A stretch of 64,000 nucleotides of DNA from Puffinus mauretanicus (taxonomy: Eukaryota > Chordata > Aves > Procellariiformes > Procellariidae). The notes under the pieces were generated by a model. That model saw nothing but the letters and a program-made list of their open reading frames with translations, did no database searches and was not told the origin of the DNA. Every line of letters begins with the position of its first letter. The stretch's first letter is position 1. A program made the translations under genes and the position numbers. The DNA lies in contig JAJKFH010000374.1 in assembly GCA_023333565.1 (NCBI GenBank), positions 2,666,001-2,730,000 of the forward strand, in the 5' to 3' direction. This document shows positions 11,368 to 20,929 of this stretch, in pieces.

Positions 11368-11602
11368 TATGGTATGGAATACCCCTTTGGCCAGTTTGGG
11401 TCAGCTGTCCTGGCTGTGCCCCCTCCCAGTTTCTCACTGGCAAAGCATGAGAAGCTGAAAAGTCCTTGACTATGTAAGCAGTACTTAGCAACAACTAAAA
11501 CATTAGTGTGTTATCAACATTATTCTCATCCTAAATCCAAAACACAGCACTATATCAGCTACTAGGAAGAAAATTAACTCTATCCCAGCTGAAACCAGGA
11601 CA

Positions 11603-11607
11603 GAAGT
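11603..11607. repeat. Target-site duplication, right copy
   Basis: GAAGT directly follows the LTR and matches 11073-11077 exactly, fixing the insertion boundaries. Confidence 0.75.
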
Positions 11608-14275
11608 AAATTAGCCCTACTCTTTTGCTCTGTAGCTCAAGTGTCTTTTATTGCCCGAATACAGAATTCATTGTAAACAGAGCTGAAGTGGGCTCCTGAG
11701 AGGGAGACAGGGTGTCAGAGCTTGTCTTTCTCTGCCTTTTGGCTTGCAGGTTTAAGTTGCACCCCAGTTGTATCTGGGAGATACAGAATGGAGGTGAGTC
11801 TGGCACAGCAGCCTGTTGAACACAAGCATCTATTCCATGAGGTACAGTTGGCGTGAAGGCTCGGTGCTCATCAAGTTGAATTTAAAAGCTGGAGTGTAAA
11901 TCTGGCAAGCTTCAGATCAGCGTCCTAGAGTTTAAAAATAGTGTCAGCCCCCTGCCCTGTCATTGCGCTCTGTGAGCCAGCAAAATGAGATGAATTGTAC
12001 AGGCTTTTAATGTGATGCTGGTGAGGCTTTGATTGGGGCTCTTGGCTAGCATTATGTCATGGATCATCTCCAGTTCCAGGGAGCCCCACCATCCACCAAA
12101 ACAAAGACCACAAACCTGAAGACTAGTACGTAGCAAGTCAGCTTTGCTCCTTGGGCTTTACTTGTGAGATGCTGTTCGTTGGTAGGAGCATCCTTGTGAA
12201 CTCACCACCCGCCTTTCTGCAGAACTCTGTCATGGGCGACAAGATCAGCTGAGCTAGAGCTGAGGAACGCTGTCTGGCTTGTATTAAAAAAAAAAAAAGT
12301 AAGCATCACAAAGCAGAGACAGTTTGTGCTATCACAAATAGAGATGGTGTCACTGTTCTCTCCGCTTTGTATGCGATGGCCTTGCTGTTGTATCTAGTGC
12401 AATGGTGAGCTTACCCCTTAGCTTCTCGGTTTGCTCTGCCTATGCACGCTCTAGGCCCTGTACATCGCTAGAGAGGACTAAATCAGACATCCAGGCTCCT
12501 TCCCTCCTCCCTTCCCCCATGTAAAGAGGAGTTTGGAGCTGGATTCTATTTCTGCTCAGTGCTGTCTGTCTGTACCAGCCTGTAAGGCCATCGGGGAAGG
12601 TGGCAGGTGCCAGGCTGGATCAATAGCCCATTTAATCTGTTAACCTGACAGTGGCCAGACCTTGGTGCTTGTATTGATACATCCATTTATAAAACTGTCT
12701 GGAGCTTAATGAAAACATACGATAAGAAAACTAGGGCTAGTCTGTCTGAGCTGAAGTGTCACATGAAGAGGGTAGGTGGGGGCGAACCTGCTTTAGGGAG
12801 AAGTTTCTTGCAGCCATGGACAGTTTGACTGGCCTAACGCTGTGGGAGTTTTTCTCTTGCCTGTTCTTGAGTGTAGACAGGTCATTTCAGGGGACTCTTG
12901 TTTATCTTTGAGCTTTCAAAGGATCATGAAAGCACAGAGCAGTACAGAGATAAAATAACATATGTTTGTTTAACATTATGGAGTAGGTAGATCTGAAGAG
13001 TTATCTGGACTGCATGGAAAGGCCTCTTTCAGTTCCTTATTTTCATAATTATGTGGGCATGGTTATTTGTAAAAGCTCAATTGCTGTACACAGCCTTGAG
13101 GATCAAATGCTACTCTCAATCCCATAAGCTTAATTAAAATATAGTTAGGCTGATATGTTAAAAATGTTGCTGAAGCTTCTCAGGTACTGCAGCAACATGC
13201 CTAGATGTAAAAGGAGAGGTAGACACATGAAGGGATGATAAAGGGGATTGCTAGGCCATGAGTGCTACAAATGGCTTGACTGTAACAGTGATCTCGGTGT
13301 CTGTTGCCACATGTTTTCCTATGTTTTGAATCAACCTTTCCACAGAAATCACTGAATTGCCTCTTGCCTGAGCACAGTCTTGGCTTGACCACAGGCCAGC
13401 TGGCCTCCTCTGGCTGCTGGTCCTTTACCTTCAGCATCCTGCCTCTGGCACAAGACAGATGTTTCCAAGGAATATCCCTTCTTTACAGGGATGGGAACTG
13501 TTGTTGCTCTGATTTCTTGGAAATTGGGCTTTTAGGTGCACAAGGATTGTGAAACAGAGGCTGGAACATGCTGTTTTACCAGACCTCCTCCTGTGTCAGC
13601 TGTCGCATCCATAGACAGAAGAGATCATGCAACACATGCCCTCTCAAGTCCCCTTGGGTGAGGAGTAGTGGGATCTTTCAAGAGCAGGAATGGGCTAGTC
13701 CCAGCTTCTCCACTTTGCCGGCGATGCAAATGTCTGTAACCCAAAGGTTATTTAGGAAGAAGCCCGTCATGATAATAAGTGAATATCGAAAACAACATCT
13801 TATGACCAAATATTATGAAATCAGCAGACCACAAAAAAATAGCAGAAGTTGCTGGGGCAGATTCCTCCTTTGCTTTCATGTGACTATCTAATCTACCCTG
13901 ACCTGCCAAGTTGTTTGAAAGGATGTTATTGTCTGAGCTCAGGACATAAATATTACAGCACCTCTCTGTATTTGCTAGCGTGGGTACAGTAAGGAAAATG
14001 TACACCAGCAGGAGATTGGTGCTGGTAATGCAATTCACTGTTACGGCTCTTTAGAGGCAGAACTCACTGTAATGATCTTGTCTGAGTTTTGAGAAGATTA
14101 AATCTAGGAAACCTTTAGGCTCTGGATAGGGGGGTTTATTATTATTTGTTCTGAGAAACAAGTACCTGCTATTAATGGGAGCTGCCTAACTTCATCACAT
14201 CTGACAAGGAAAGAGAGTACTTGACCTTCTTTGTTAGACACCTAAAGCAGAGATTATCCTTAATTATCCTCAATA
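11608..14275. other. Non-coding stretch, no gene seen
   Basis: Unique sequence with an A12 run near 12286. About 11900-12080 is repeat-free and of high complexity. Frames at 13201-14038 (78-107 codons) overlap on both strands and show no domain. A homeodomain-like or octamer-like word appears now and then, without obvious clustering. Confidence 0.45.
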
Positions 14276-14279
14276 TTTG

Positions 14280-14690
14280 TCCTATAAATTGTCCCGTGGC
14301 AGTTACAGGCATGCCCTGGCTTGGGGTGCGGGAGGAGTGCCCTGGAGGCACACTGCCCTGGGGTGGCCCTGGGAGGTAGCGTGTGCCCACGGGGCCAAAA
14401 TCCCTCCTCGGCTTCCCCCTCGATTCCAGAGATTAGTAATCAAGTTGCTGAGCTTTACCACAAATAACCTGTTACCGTCACCTGACGTCCTGCTCCGAGC
14501 GCTGCTGCTCCGGTCAAGAGCAGGGCAGAAGCCAAGTCTGCCCTTCGCTCTCGTGTGCCACGGGGGAAGAGGGATGGCTCCTGCACCCTGGCCCAAGGTC
14601 CCGGGGGGTGAGTGGGGAGGGAGGGAGTGCTGCATTTCCCCATACTCCCCTGCCTGGGTGGAGAGTCCAAGTTACAACTGAGCAATCACA
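14280..14690. other. Locally GC-rich segment
   Basis: GC content is raised relative to its neighbours but CpG is only moderate, so this is not a clear CpG island. Up to four overlapping frames (72-134 codons, both strands) coincide here, as expected where stop codons are depleted by composition. GTCACCTGACGTC (14478-14490) joins an E-box-like CACCTG to a TGACGTC half-palindrome. No coding gene is supported. Confidence 0.4.
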
Positions 14691-14732
14691 GCCACCCCCA
14701 GACAACTCACTTCTTCCATGAAGCTCTCGCAA

Positions 14733-15260
14733 AGTGTGATTAATTACATGATAAGGATAGAAAATGGGTCAGAAGTGAGCAATAGCTTTGTGCAGGGGTT
14801 AACCATGTGTGTGTGTCCTTTGCGTGGCCCAGTGCTGCTCATGCTCTCCAGCTGCCACACACTCGCACCCTCCAAGACCCCACTGATATCGGGGTAAGAC
14901 AGGGCCTTACCTGTCTGCTGAGATCTCTAAACTTTTGGACTTGGTGTTGTAACTCCCTGGGAGTGCACTGTAACTTGCTTTTCTTTTTGAAGTTGTGGTG
15001 GGTTTAGAGTAGAATTGTTTTCATCTGCCGCCACCAACCAACCACACTTGGTGCCTGATGTGGATGGACGGTGAGGACAGGCAGCAAGAAGCGAATGTGT
15101 GACCACAGTGAAATTAATTGTAATCGTCAGGGTGATGTCATCCTATTGGTAGTTAAGATTATGAAGAAATGCAGATTTGTTACCTTTCTCAGAAGGTATT
15201 TCAGTCACTAAACAGTCAGGCTTAACGCATTTAATTTCTTTGAGGTAGTGTCTCACCTGA
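14733..15260. other. Candidate conserved non-coding sequence
   Basis: High-complexity sequence with factor-like words: GTGATTAATTACATGATAAG near 14737, CACCAACCAACCACACTT near 15033, and GAAATTAATTGTAATCGTCA near 15110. A 66-codon frame at 14807-15007 shows nothing recognisable. It opens a block to about 20 kb with little recognisable repeat sequence. The call rests on texture only. Confidence 0.25.
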
Positions 15261-15410
15261 TTGTAGAACTGTCCTGGCTAAACAGCTGTCTTCTCATATT
15301 GCTATAGATGTTTTGGAAACGTCCTCTCCTAAGCCATCATGCAAGCGTCCTCCCTTTCGTGTCTGGAATTCAGCCCTGTCCTGATTGAGCAGAAAGTCCC
15401 ATTCTTCAGA

Positions 15411-15725
15411 GCCAAGGAGGAACAGTTTTATTATAAGTTTACATAACTTGAAATATTAAAGGGCCCTAAAATTGGCAGTGTGGAAAACTTCACAACGTTA
15501 TAAACCACCCGGGCTTCAGCACAGAGAACAATTTATCCTTGTCATGTAACTCCACAGCGCCAGCAAACAATGCACAGCTCTGTCAGCCTTTCATGAACTT
15601 TTTGGTCAACGTGATGAGTTTCTTAAGAAATAAAATATCCCATCATCACCCGGGAAGAGGTATTTTAGACCACGTTTAAGACACAAACTTAATCAGAGTT
15701 TCCTGAGTTATCTCTTCAAGTAGAG
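15411..15725. other. Candidate conserved non-coding sequence
   Basis: About 300 bp with no recognisable repeat and no long open frame. It holds AACAAT/ACAAT SOX-like words, 'aagtttacataa' FOX-like words, and a 'gagttatctc' GATA-like word. The even base mix and lack of low complexity resemble vertebrate enhancers. No alignment was possible. Confidence 0.25.
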
Positions 15726-15729
15726 TTGT

Positions 15730-17020
15730 ATGGTAGGGAAATGGTTTCCTTACAGAGCAGTTGCACCTGTCTAAGTTTAACTAATGTCTGTACTGTCTTA
15801 AGATATTCGAGTTGTCCTCTTCAGGCCTAGAAACCAAAATCCAGCTGTCAACTTGCAGTTGAAGTATAAGCTTTCAAGGGCAGAGGGAATTCCTTTGTCT
15901 CTATAAAGCAATCACCATGTGCCCTGAAGCATGAGGTTTTCTTACTAGGCTACTCAATTTTTATTAAGATCCTGTGAGTTAATTATACCAAAATCCACTG
16001 TTTTCTTTCTAAAGAGTTTATTGAACAATTTCCCCAAAACTTGCTTATATCTACCGAGCTCACTGGATAATTTTCATCAAGTCCTCTCGTTTGTACTAAG
16101 ATCTGCCAAATTTATTTTGCAGATTGCCTCAACATGAAAGGTGTCATGAAGTCCACCTCTGTCAGGCCAGCTAGGAATTGCCTCGGGCTTTCATGATTGG
16201 GAAGAGAGTAGGAAGTATAGGATCTCTTGAAGAAACAGGGAATGCATTTTATGCTTTCAGGTGCTCTGGGACAAACGGAGCTGAGGCTGGCATCAGGGTC
16301 CCGCCCTTTTGAGTAGCCACAGCTTATAACATATGTTCTGTAAGTGTCAATGTTGTTTAGAGTAAATAAATACCATCTTGTAAGTATTTGGGAGAGAGGT
16401 GAAAGCAGAGGCCTAAGAAAGGTAAATTCTTCTCTTAGTGCAAGGAAATTGCAAGGGTTCCCAGGACTCTGAGATACCCTTTCAGGTCACCAATTCAATC
16501 CATCCTAATACAGCACTTTGTTATCATCGCTTCCTGCAAAATAATTCTGCCATTTACATACCACACCGCTGCACAGTCCTCAGAAACCTGCTCGTGCCAT
16601 CACTGTGCGCTTGAAAGTAGATGTCCTACGTGAGTGACCACTGCCTGCCAGAACCCACCTCCTCAACTGTCCCTTGATCAGCTGCCTCAGTGGCTGCCAG
16701 AGGACAGCTTTTGTTCCTCAGAAGTGCACGTCTACCCATCCTCATTCCTTCTGCTTCATACTAAACTAATGCAAAGAAGAATGTGAGGGTCCACATGAGG
16801 AGTTACTCGGGAACAGGGACCATCTGTGCTAGCTAACTCCTGGGACAAACCCCAAGATACACTCCCTTCAGATCAGCTCGACGTGCGTGCGCTGGCAAAG
16901 CATCATGGATGTTTAGGCAGCTGTTATCAGATCTCTGTTTATAAATACAAGATTTTGAATTTGGCTTGAGTGCTTAAACTCACTAGCAGGCAGGCTTCCC
17001 CCCCAACAAAAGCACAATAA
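15730..17020. other. Non-coding stretch, possible regulatory core at 16000-16190
   Basis: No gene and no named repeat. The part at 16000-16190 has high complexity, with AACAATTT (SOX-like), CTGGATAATTTT (homeodomain-like) and AGATTGCCTCAAC. The rest is unremarkable mixed sequence with a few AC-rich runs near 17010. Confidence 0.3.
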
Positions 17021-17029
17021 CAACCACCA

Positions 17030-17415
17030 CAAACAATCACGGTTTCACCTCTCCCACATTAGCTATTAATAATGTTAATTTACTTCCTTTGAGAGATACC
17101 ATATGTTCCCCTTCCTGATCCGTCTACAGGCATAAGAAAAAACTAAGGAAATTAGAGAGACTCCATAACACTGATGGCAACATCCAATGTCTTATCAGGC
17201 TTCCTGTTGTTGGGAGTATTGTTTTCCTTTAAAGATTAATATTTACAATGGTTACTTAGTTATCTTAGTTCATTTGGTGACCATTAAAGATTCCAGCCCT
17301 GAATGCGATGAATGAACCTCCTTTTATTTGTCCTTGATGACTTATTTGTCTTGTGCCTCGTCTGGCTGAAAATCAAGGAAAATAATTATTGGGTTGGGCT
17401 TTTACTGCCATTTCA
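17030..17415. other. Candidate conserved non-coding sequence
   Basis: A dense run of factor-like words without repeats: AGCTATTAATAATGTTAATT near 17060, TTAAAGATTAATATTTAC near 17229, TATTGTTTTCC near 17218, and AAAATAATTATTGGGTTGG near 17378. Homeodomain and FOX-like words are mixed. No coding frame above 60 codons lies here. This is one of the more enhancer-like pieces of the window, but only by appearance. Confidence 0.3.
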
Positions 17416-17419
17416 TATG

Positions 17420-18520
17420 AGGGCTCAAAGTGCATGTTTCTGTTTGGTTTAGAATGGGAGCCCTTACCCGCTGTTTCTGCTGATGTATGCATATTTAAGA
17501 ATATATGTTTTGTGATTAGAAGCAAAGTTAAAATAGGTATTTTCCTCTATTTTTCTTAAGCTGCATGCCTGGTTCTAGTACTCCTTGGGGGGAAAACGAG
17601 GACGTTTCACACTTCGCATTTCATCCATACTGCAGCAGCAGCCATATAGGCTCACCAAAAGGGTCTTTGCTGGGACAGAAAAGGCAGCGTGTGCCTGGCA
17701 GCTGGGCACGGACTGACGAAGTAACAGTCCAGCCCAGGGCCCGTCCGTAGTTCTCCCCTGTGCGACAGCTGAAGTTCAGAGCGCCTCAGCAAGGGCAAAA
17801 GACACGGTCGTTTTTTCTCTTGCATTTGTTAATAAAAGCCCAAAGGCACAGCAGGATGTGGTCACTCAATGTGGGGGTCTCAATCCAGCCGCCTGCTTCC
17901 AGAGCTACAGAGGCATTTCTGGGCCTCTTCTAGGCATACGGGATTCTGAAGTCACCTTGAGCCGTCTTCGTTCCTGCTGAAGAGGAGCACAAAAACGTTG
18001 TCATACTCACAGCGGTATTAGACCCGGCCCTGGAGAACACCACCAGAGACAAACATGGCCCATATTACAAATCGTTACATTCTAAATTTGTGCCAGGTGC
18101 AGCGTTACAGCAGGGATGAACACGGGGGTGTGAGTGGTTTCCAGCGCATCCCGTTTTTCTTCTCAGCACAGATCAAAGACGCGCCTTGCCTTCCCTGGAA
18201 GTGGAAGCTCCTATTGTCTCATCGTCAGCTGCCCTTAAAATGGATTCATTTCCATCTCTGAGCATGGAGCCCCCGCAAGTGCACTTCTGACGGTAACCCC
18301 CATGCTGGCCACCTCCCCACGTATCTTTCCTACCCCAGCCTATTGGTATTTCGTCAAGTAAAGTCCTCTGGTCTACAAAGGCCAGGATTACAGGCAGGTC
18401 TGTTTGCAGCCCGGAGGACTCGGCATAGAGTGATGTGATAATCGTTTCGCAGCGTGTCTGCACGCTCAGCGTGTGACCCGCCAGACCCTCGTGAGCAAGC
18501 CTGTTTTCAGACACAGTCAA
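17420..18520. other. Non-coding stretch, no gene seen
   Basis: Mixed sequence, slightly richer in GC and CpG near 17700-17760 and 18440-18490. Frames of 61, 68 and 115 codons (the last 18173-18520, minus) have no recognisable product. Confidence 0.45.
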
Positions 18521-18524
18521 CTCC

Positions 18525-18960
18525 TAGAGAAGGGATAATTTATAATCATGACATTTCCAAGGTTTCTCTCTTTTTTTCCCTGTTACTCGTCCCAGTGCTT
18601 GCCCTCCTCCCAACTGGTGAATATGGGACAGACCATCCCATCTTTTATAGGCGGAGGCTGGTTTGCTGGTTTCTTTGCAGACTGCTGTCTCATCCTGAAA
18701 CTGCATATTTGATGTGCTTTTATAATGAATTCATTTGCACCGTGACAGATGTTTCTGATGCGATAAGAAACATGGCCCAGGGGCCGGTGGCGCTGTAGAG
18801 TCACTCATGTTCCTCACCTGAATTGCAAATGAGATACTGCTTTCTTATCTGTTAAAAAACATGAGCAACTGCACATATAAATAATACACCACCAACTGCC
18901 AGCTGTTTGTGCCAATGATATTCGTCTTAAAAGAATAGCTCCCCCCATCATCTGTTCTTT
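18525..18960. other. Candidate conserved non-coding sequence
   Basis: Includes GAATTGCAAATGAGATAC near 18820 (an octamer-like ATGCAAAT variant), TGCGATAAGAAACATGG near 18757 and CTTATCTGTT near 18843 (GATA-like on both strands), and 'acatataaataata' (MEF2/TATA-like) near 18874. Overlapping frames at 18454-18804 on both strands look like chance. No repeat was recognised. Confidence 0.28.
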
Positions 18961-18964
18961 CCCC

Positions 18965-19920
18965 TCTTGCAGAAAATCTGGTGCTCTTTTGCAAGTGCAG
19001 CAGAAGAGATTTTTTCTCTTTAAGCTGCAGACAGAGCAGTTACTTTAAAATAATTATGTATGAGCAAAAGCAGCTTCCATATTTATGACACAGGTAGTAT
19101 GTGGTGTGGTGTTTTTTTTTTTTTACTTCCTTGTCCTTTTTCTGCATATCTCTCTGGACACAAAAGAGAAAGCATTAGTGCTGCTTTCTGTTTCTTGGCA
19201 AATCCTTTTTACAGATCTCACTGTCTTTCAGTGGTTTCAGGGTTTCAGTTCTGAATGGTATGGAAGAAAGTTACTTAGTGTTTAAAAATAATTTTTTCTT
19301 TTTTTGAAAACATGAAAGAGAATGGTAAATCACTTTTGTCTTAAGGTTTGTAAAAGCTTGTTTTTACTTGAATTTAGGGTGAAGGTAAACCCACCTCTAG
19401 AATCCCAGACACAGAAGGAAGCAGGCCTGCTCACTTGATAACCTTTACTATTAAGTCTTGCAATCAACAAAACTTAAAAATACAACCAGGTGAAGTTGTT
19501 CTGGTAATTGATCTGCTCAATATTTTATTAGGGTAAAACTGAGAAACACTTTTCAGCATTTTACCAGCTCCAGGCAGAGATGTATTTCTGTTACAAATGA
19601 CCTTCTGGGAGAACTTGACTGCGGGGACATGATTCATTGGCAGCCTGCTGGTGACAGCCTTGTTTCTATTGTTCTAAAACTCTGGTTTCGCATTGCTCCT
19701 GTTAGATAAGCTGCGACCATTAACTACACAGTGAGCTACAAATAAAGTGTGATGTAAGAATTAAGCTTATTATCTGATTGGCAGCATGGGGCCACTCTTC
19801 CAGGTTAAGGGTTTGAGCAGATTTTTTTTTTAACAAAACTTTGCTTTTTATTACATTTCTGAAAGCATTGTCCTCCCAAAAGATAAAATATGCTTTTGGA
19901 AGCTGCAGTGTATATATATA
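18965..19920. other. Non-coding stretch, no gene seen
   Basis: AT-rich sequence with a long T run near 19112 and T-rich stretches near 19290 and 19825. Two overlapping frames at 19060-19285 are T-rich and not gene-like. The part at about 19640-19800 is of higher complexity and could extend the regulatory-looking block. Confidence 0.45.
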
Positions 19921-19927
19921 GTGTGAG

Positions 19928-19937
19928 CTATAAATAG
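19928..19937. promoter_or_regulatory. Perfect MEF2-type site
   Basis: CTATAAATAG fits the MEF2 consensus YTAWWWWTAR exactly and also contains a TATA-like TATAAATA. A short TA run lies just before it. One site by itself is weak evidence, and no transcript start is otherwise indicated. Confidence 0.3.
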
Positions 19938-19982
19938 TCTGGAGCTAGTTCTGCACAGTACCAGCGTGCAGAGATATTAAGG

Positions 19983-20097
19983 ACAGATTCTGATCTTTAT
20001 GGCTACACTGGGGCTACTGAGAAAGACCAGTTTAAAGCGGTGACTTTTAAATTTAATACATTATGTTCAGATTCACACCAAGATCAGAATCTGGCTG
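19983..20097. repeat. Palindromic relic repeat (MITE-like)
   Basis: The left end reads ACAGATTCTGATCT and the right end AGATCAGAATCTGGCT; 13 of 14 bases match as an inverted repeat. Just inside are 'ggctacactgg' and 'attcacacc', remnants of the GGTGTAAATC arms. I recall this kind of hairpin repeat as common in turtle, crocodile and bird DNA, with a centre of the type 'ccattgaagtcaatgg'; that centre is degraded here. A non-autonomous DNA transposon is the likely origin. I do not assign a family name. Confidence 0.6.
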
Positions 20098-20099
20098 GG

Positions 20100-20855
20100 G
20101 ACTTTAAATGTGTTTTGAGGAATAAAGGAGTTTGGCAGTCTCAGCTTAATCTTAGTTTTAGTTGGAGATTACGTATCAATTTCTGGAACTATCATTTGGG
20201 ACTATTACCAAGGCAAATGAATTCACTTTTAAATGAGGAACGGCTTGATTATTGTGCTAGCTGAAAAATAGGTCTATATACTCCTACAGCTCAGCTGCTG
20301 TAAATGGAGGTACATAAGGATTTAGAAATGGTTGCTATTCAGCTCCTTCTGAGGGTAAAATGACTTTCAGCAATTGAGTGATTTATGATAATGTTGATAT
20401 TCACGCAGGCTATTCAACTGCCAGGATAAAGACCACAATGGCTGATCAGTCTCTTTTTCTTCAGGCATAAGCTGGTTACAGGCTGATATTGGAAACAAGT
20501 TCTCTGGCTGGAGTGTTATCTTCCCTGCTATAACGGAGAGGGGGAGAAGAAGAAAAGTACCTGTTTATAATGGGTTATCGATCGCATGTTACCTCTTCTG
20601 CTGTGAAATCTTAAAGGGACAAAGCATGGTAGTATTACTAAGGGCATACGAGGCAGCGTCAATGCCAGGGTATTAACCTTGCTTAGCAAATTTGTGATAA
20701 ATAAAATAGATCTCTTGTTTCCGCAAGGAATTTTACAGCAGCTTCTGGTTATGCATTAGAACTCGCTGCCCTCCATTGCATCCTCTCTCAATTTGGACAG
20801 CAAGGAGAAGGGCTGTTTGCACCGTTTCCCTGTGCCCTATAACTTAGTGCAGTTT
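20100..20855. other. Non-coding stretch, no gene seen
   Basis: AT-rich unique DNA with small frames only. No repeat family or exon was recognised. Confidence 0.5.
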
Positions 20856-20858
20856 TGA

Positions 20859-20926
20859 GGCCTAATTCTAGGTGCCTAAATCCTCTTTTAAGTCCATCAG
20901 GTACACCTAAGAGAATGTGTCAGGCC
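20859..20926. repeat. Palindromic relic repeat, 'ggtgcctaaatcc' type
   Basis: The left arm GGCCTAATTCTAGGTGCC and the right arm GTACACCTAAGAGAATGT followed by GTCAGGCC are imperfect inverted repeats about 68 bp end to end. The words AGGTGCCTAAATCC and CACCTAA recall a short hairpin repeat that I associate with bird and turtle genomes. The element is small and decayed, so boundaries and family are uncertain. Confidence 0.45.
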
Positions 20927-20929
20927 ACC

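Larger units (their letters stand above)
11078..11602 (-). mobile_element. Solo LTR of an avian endogenous retrovirus
   Basis: Read on the minus strand, the element starts TGTCCTGGTTTCAGCTGGGA and ends AAACCACAATA, inside a 5-bp duplication. I recognise this as a widespread avian LTR family; its usual end is CACGACA, so this copy seems to have lost the terminal CA to TA. It carries a CRE-type palindrome, a TATA box and an ATTAAA signal in the expected order, and a short ATC/ATG microsatellite (11221-11235). No internal retroviral region, primer-binding site or second LTR flanks it, so it is a solo LTR, probably left by LTR-LTR recombination. The minus-strand frame at 11126-11494 is just LTR sequence and is not a gene. 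The exact ERV class cannot be decided from an LTR alone. Confidence 0.92.

Noticed and set aside
11126..11494. 122-codon minus-strand frame inside the LTR
   Set aside because: It is LTR control sequence (TATA box, CRE, poly(A) signal) and not an ERV gene.
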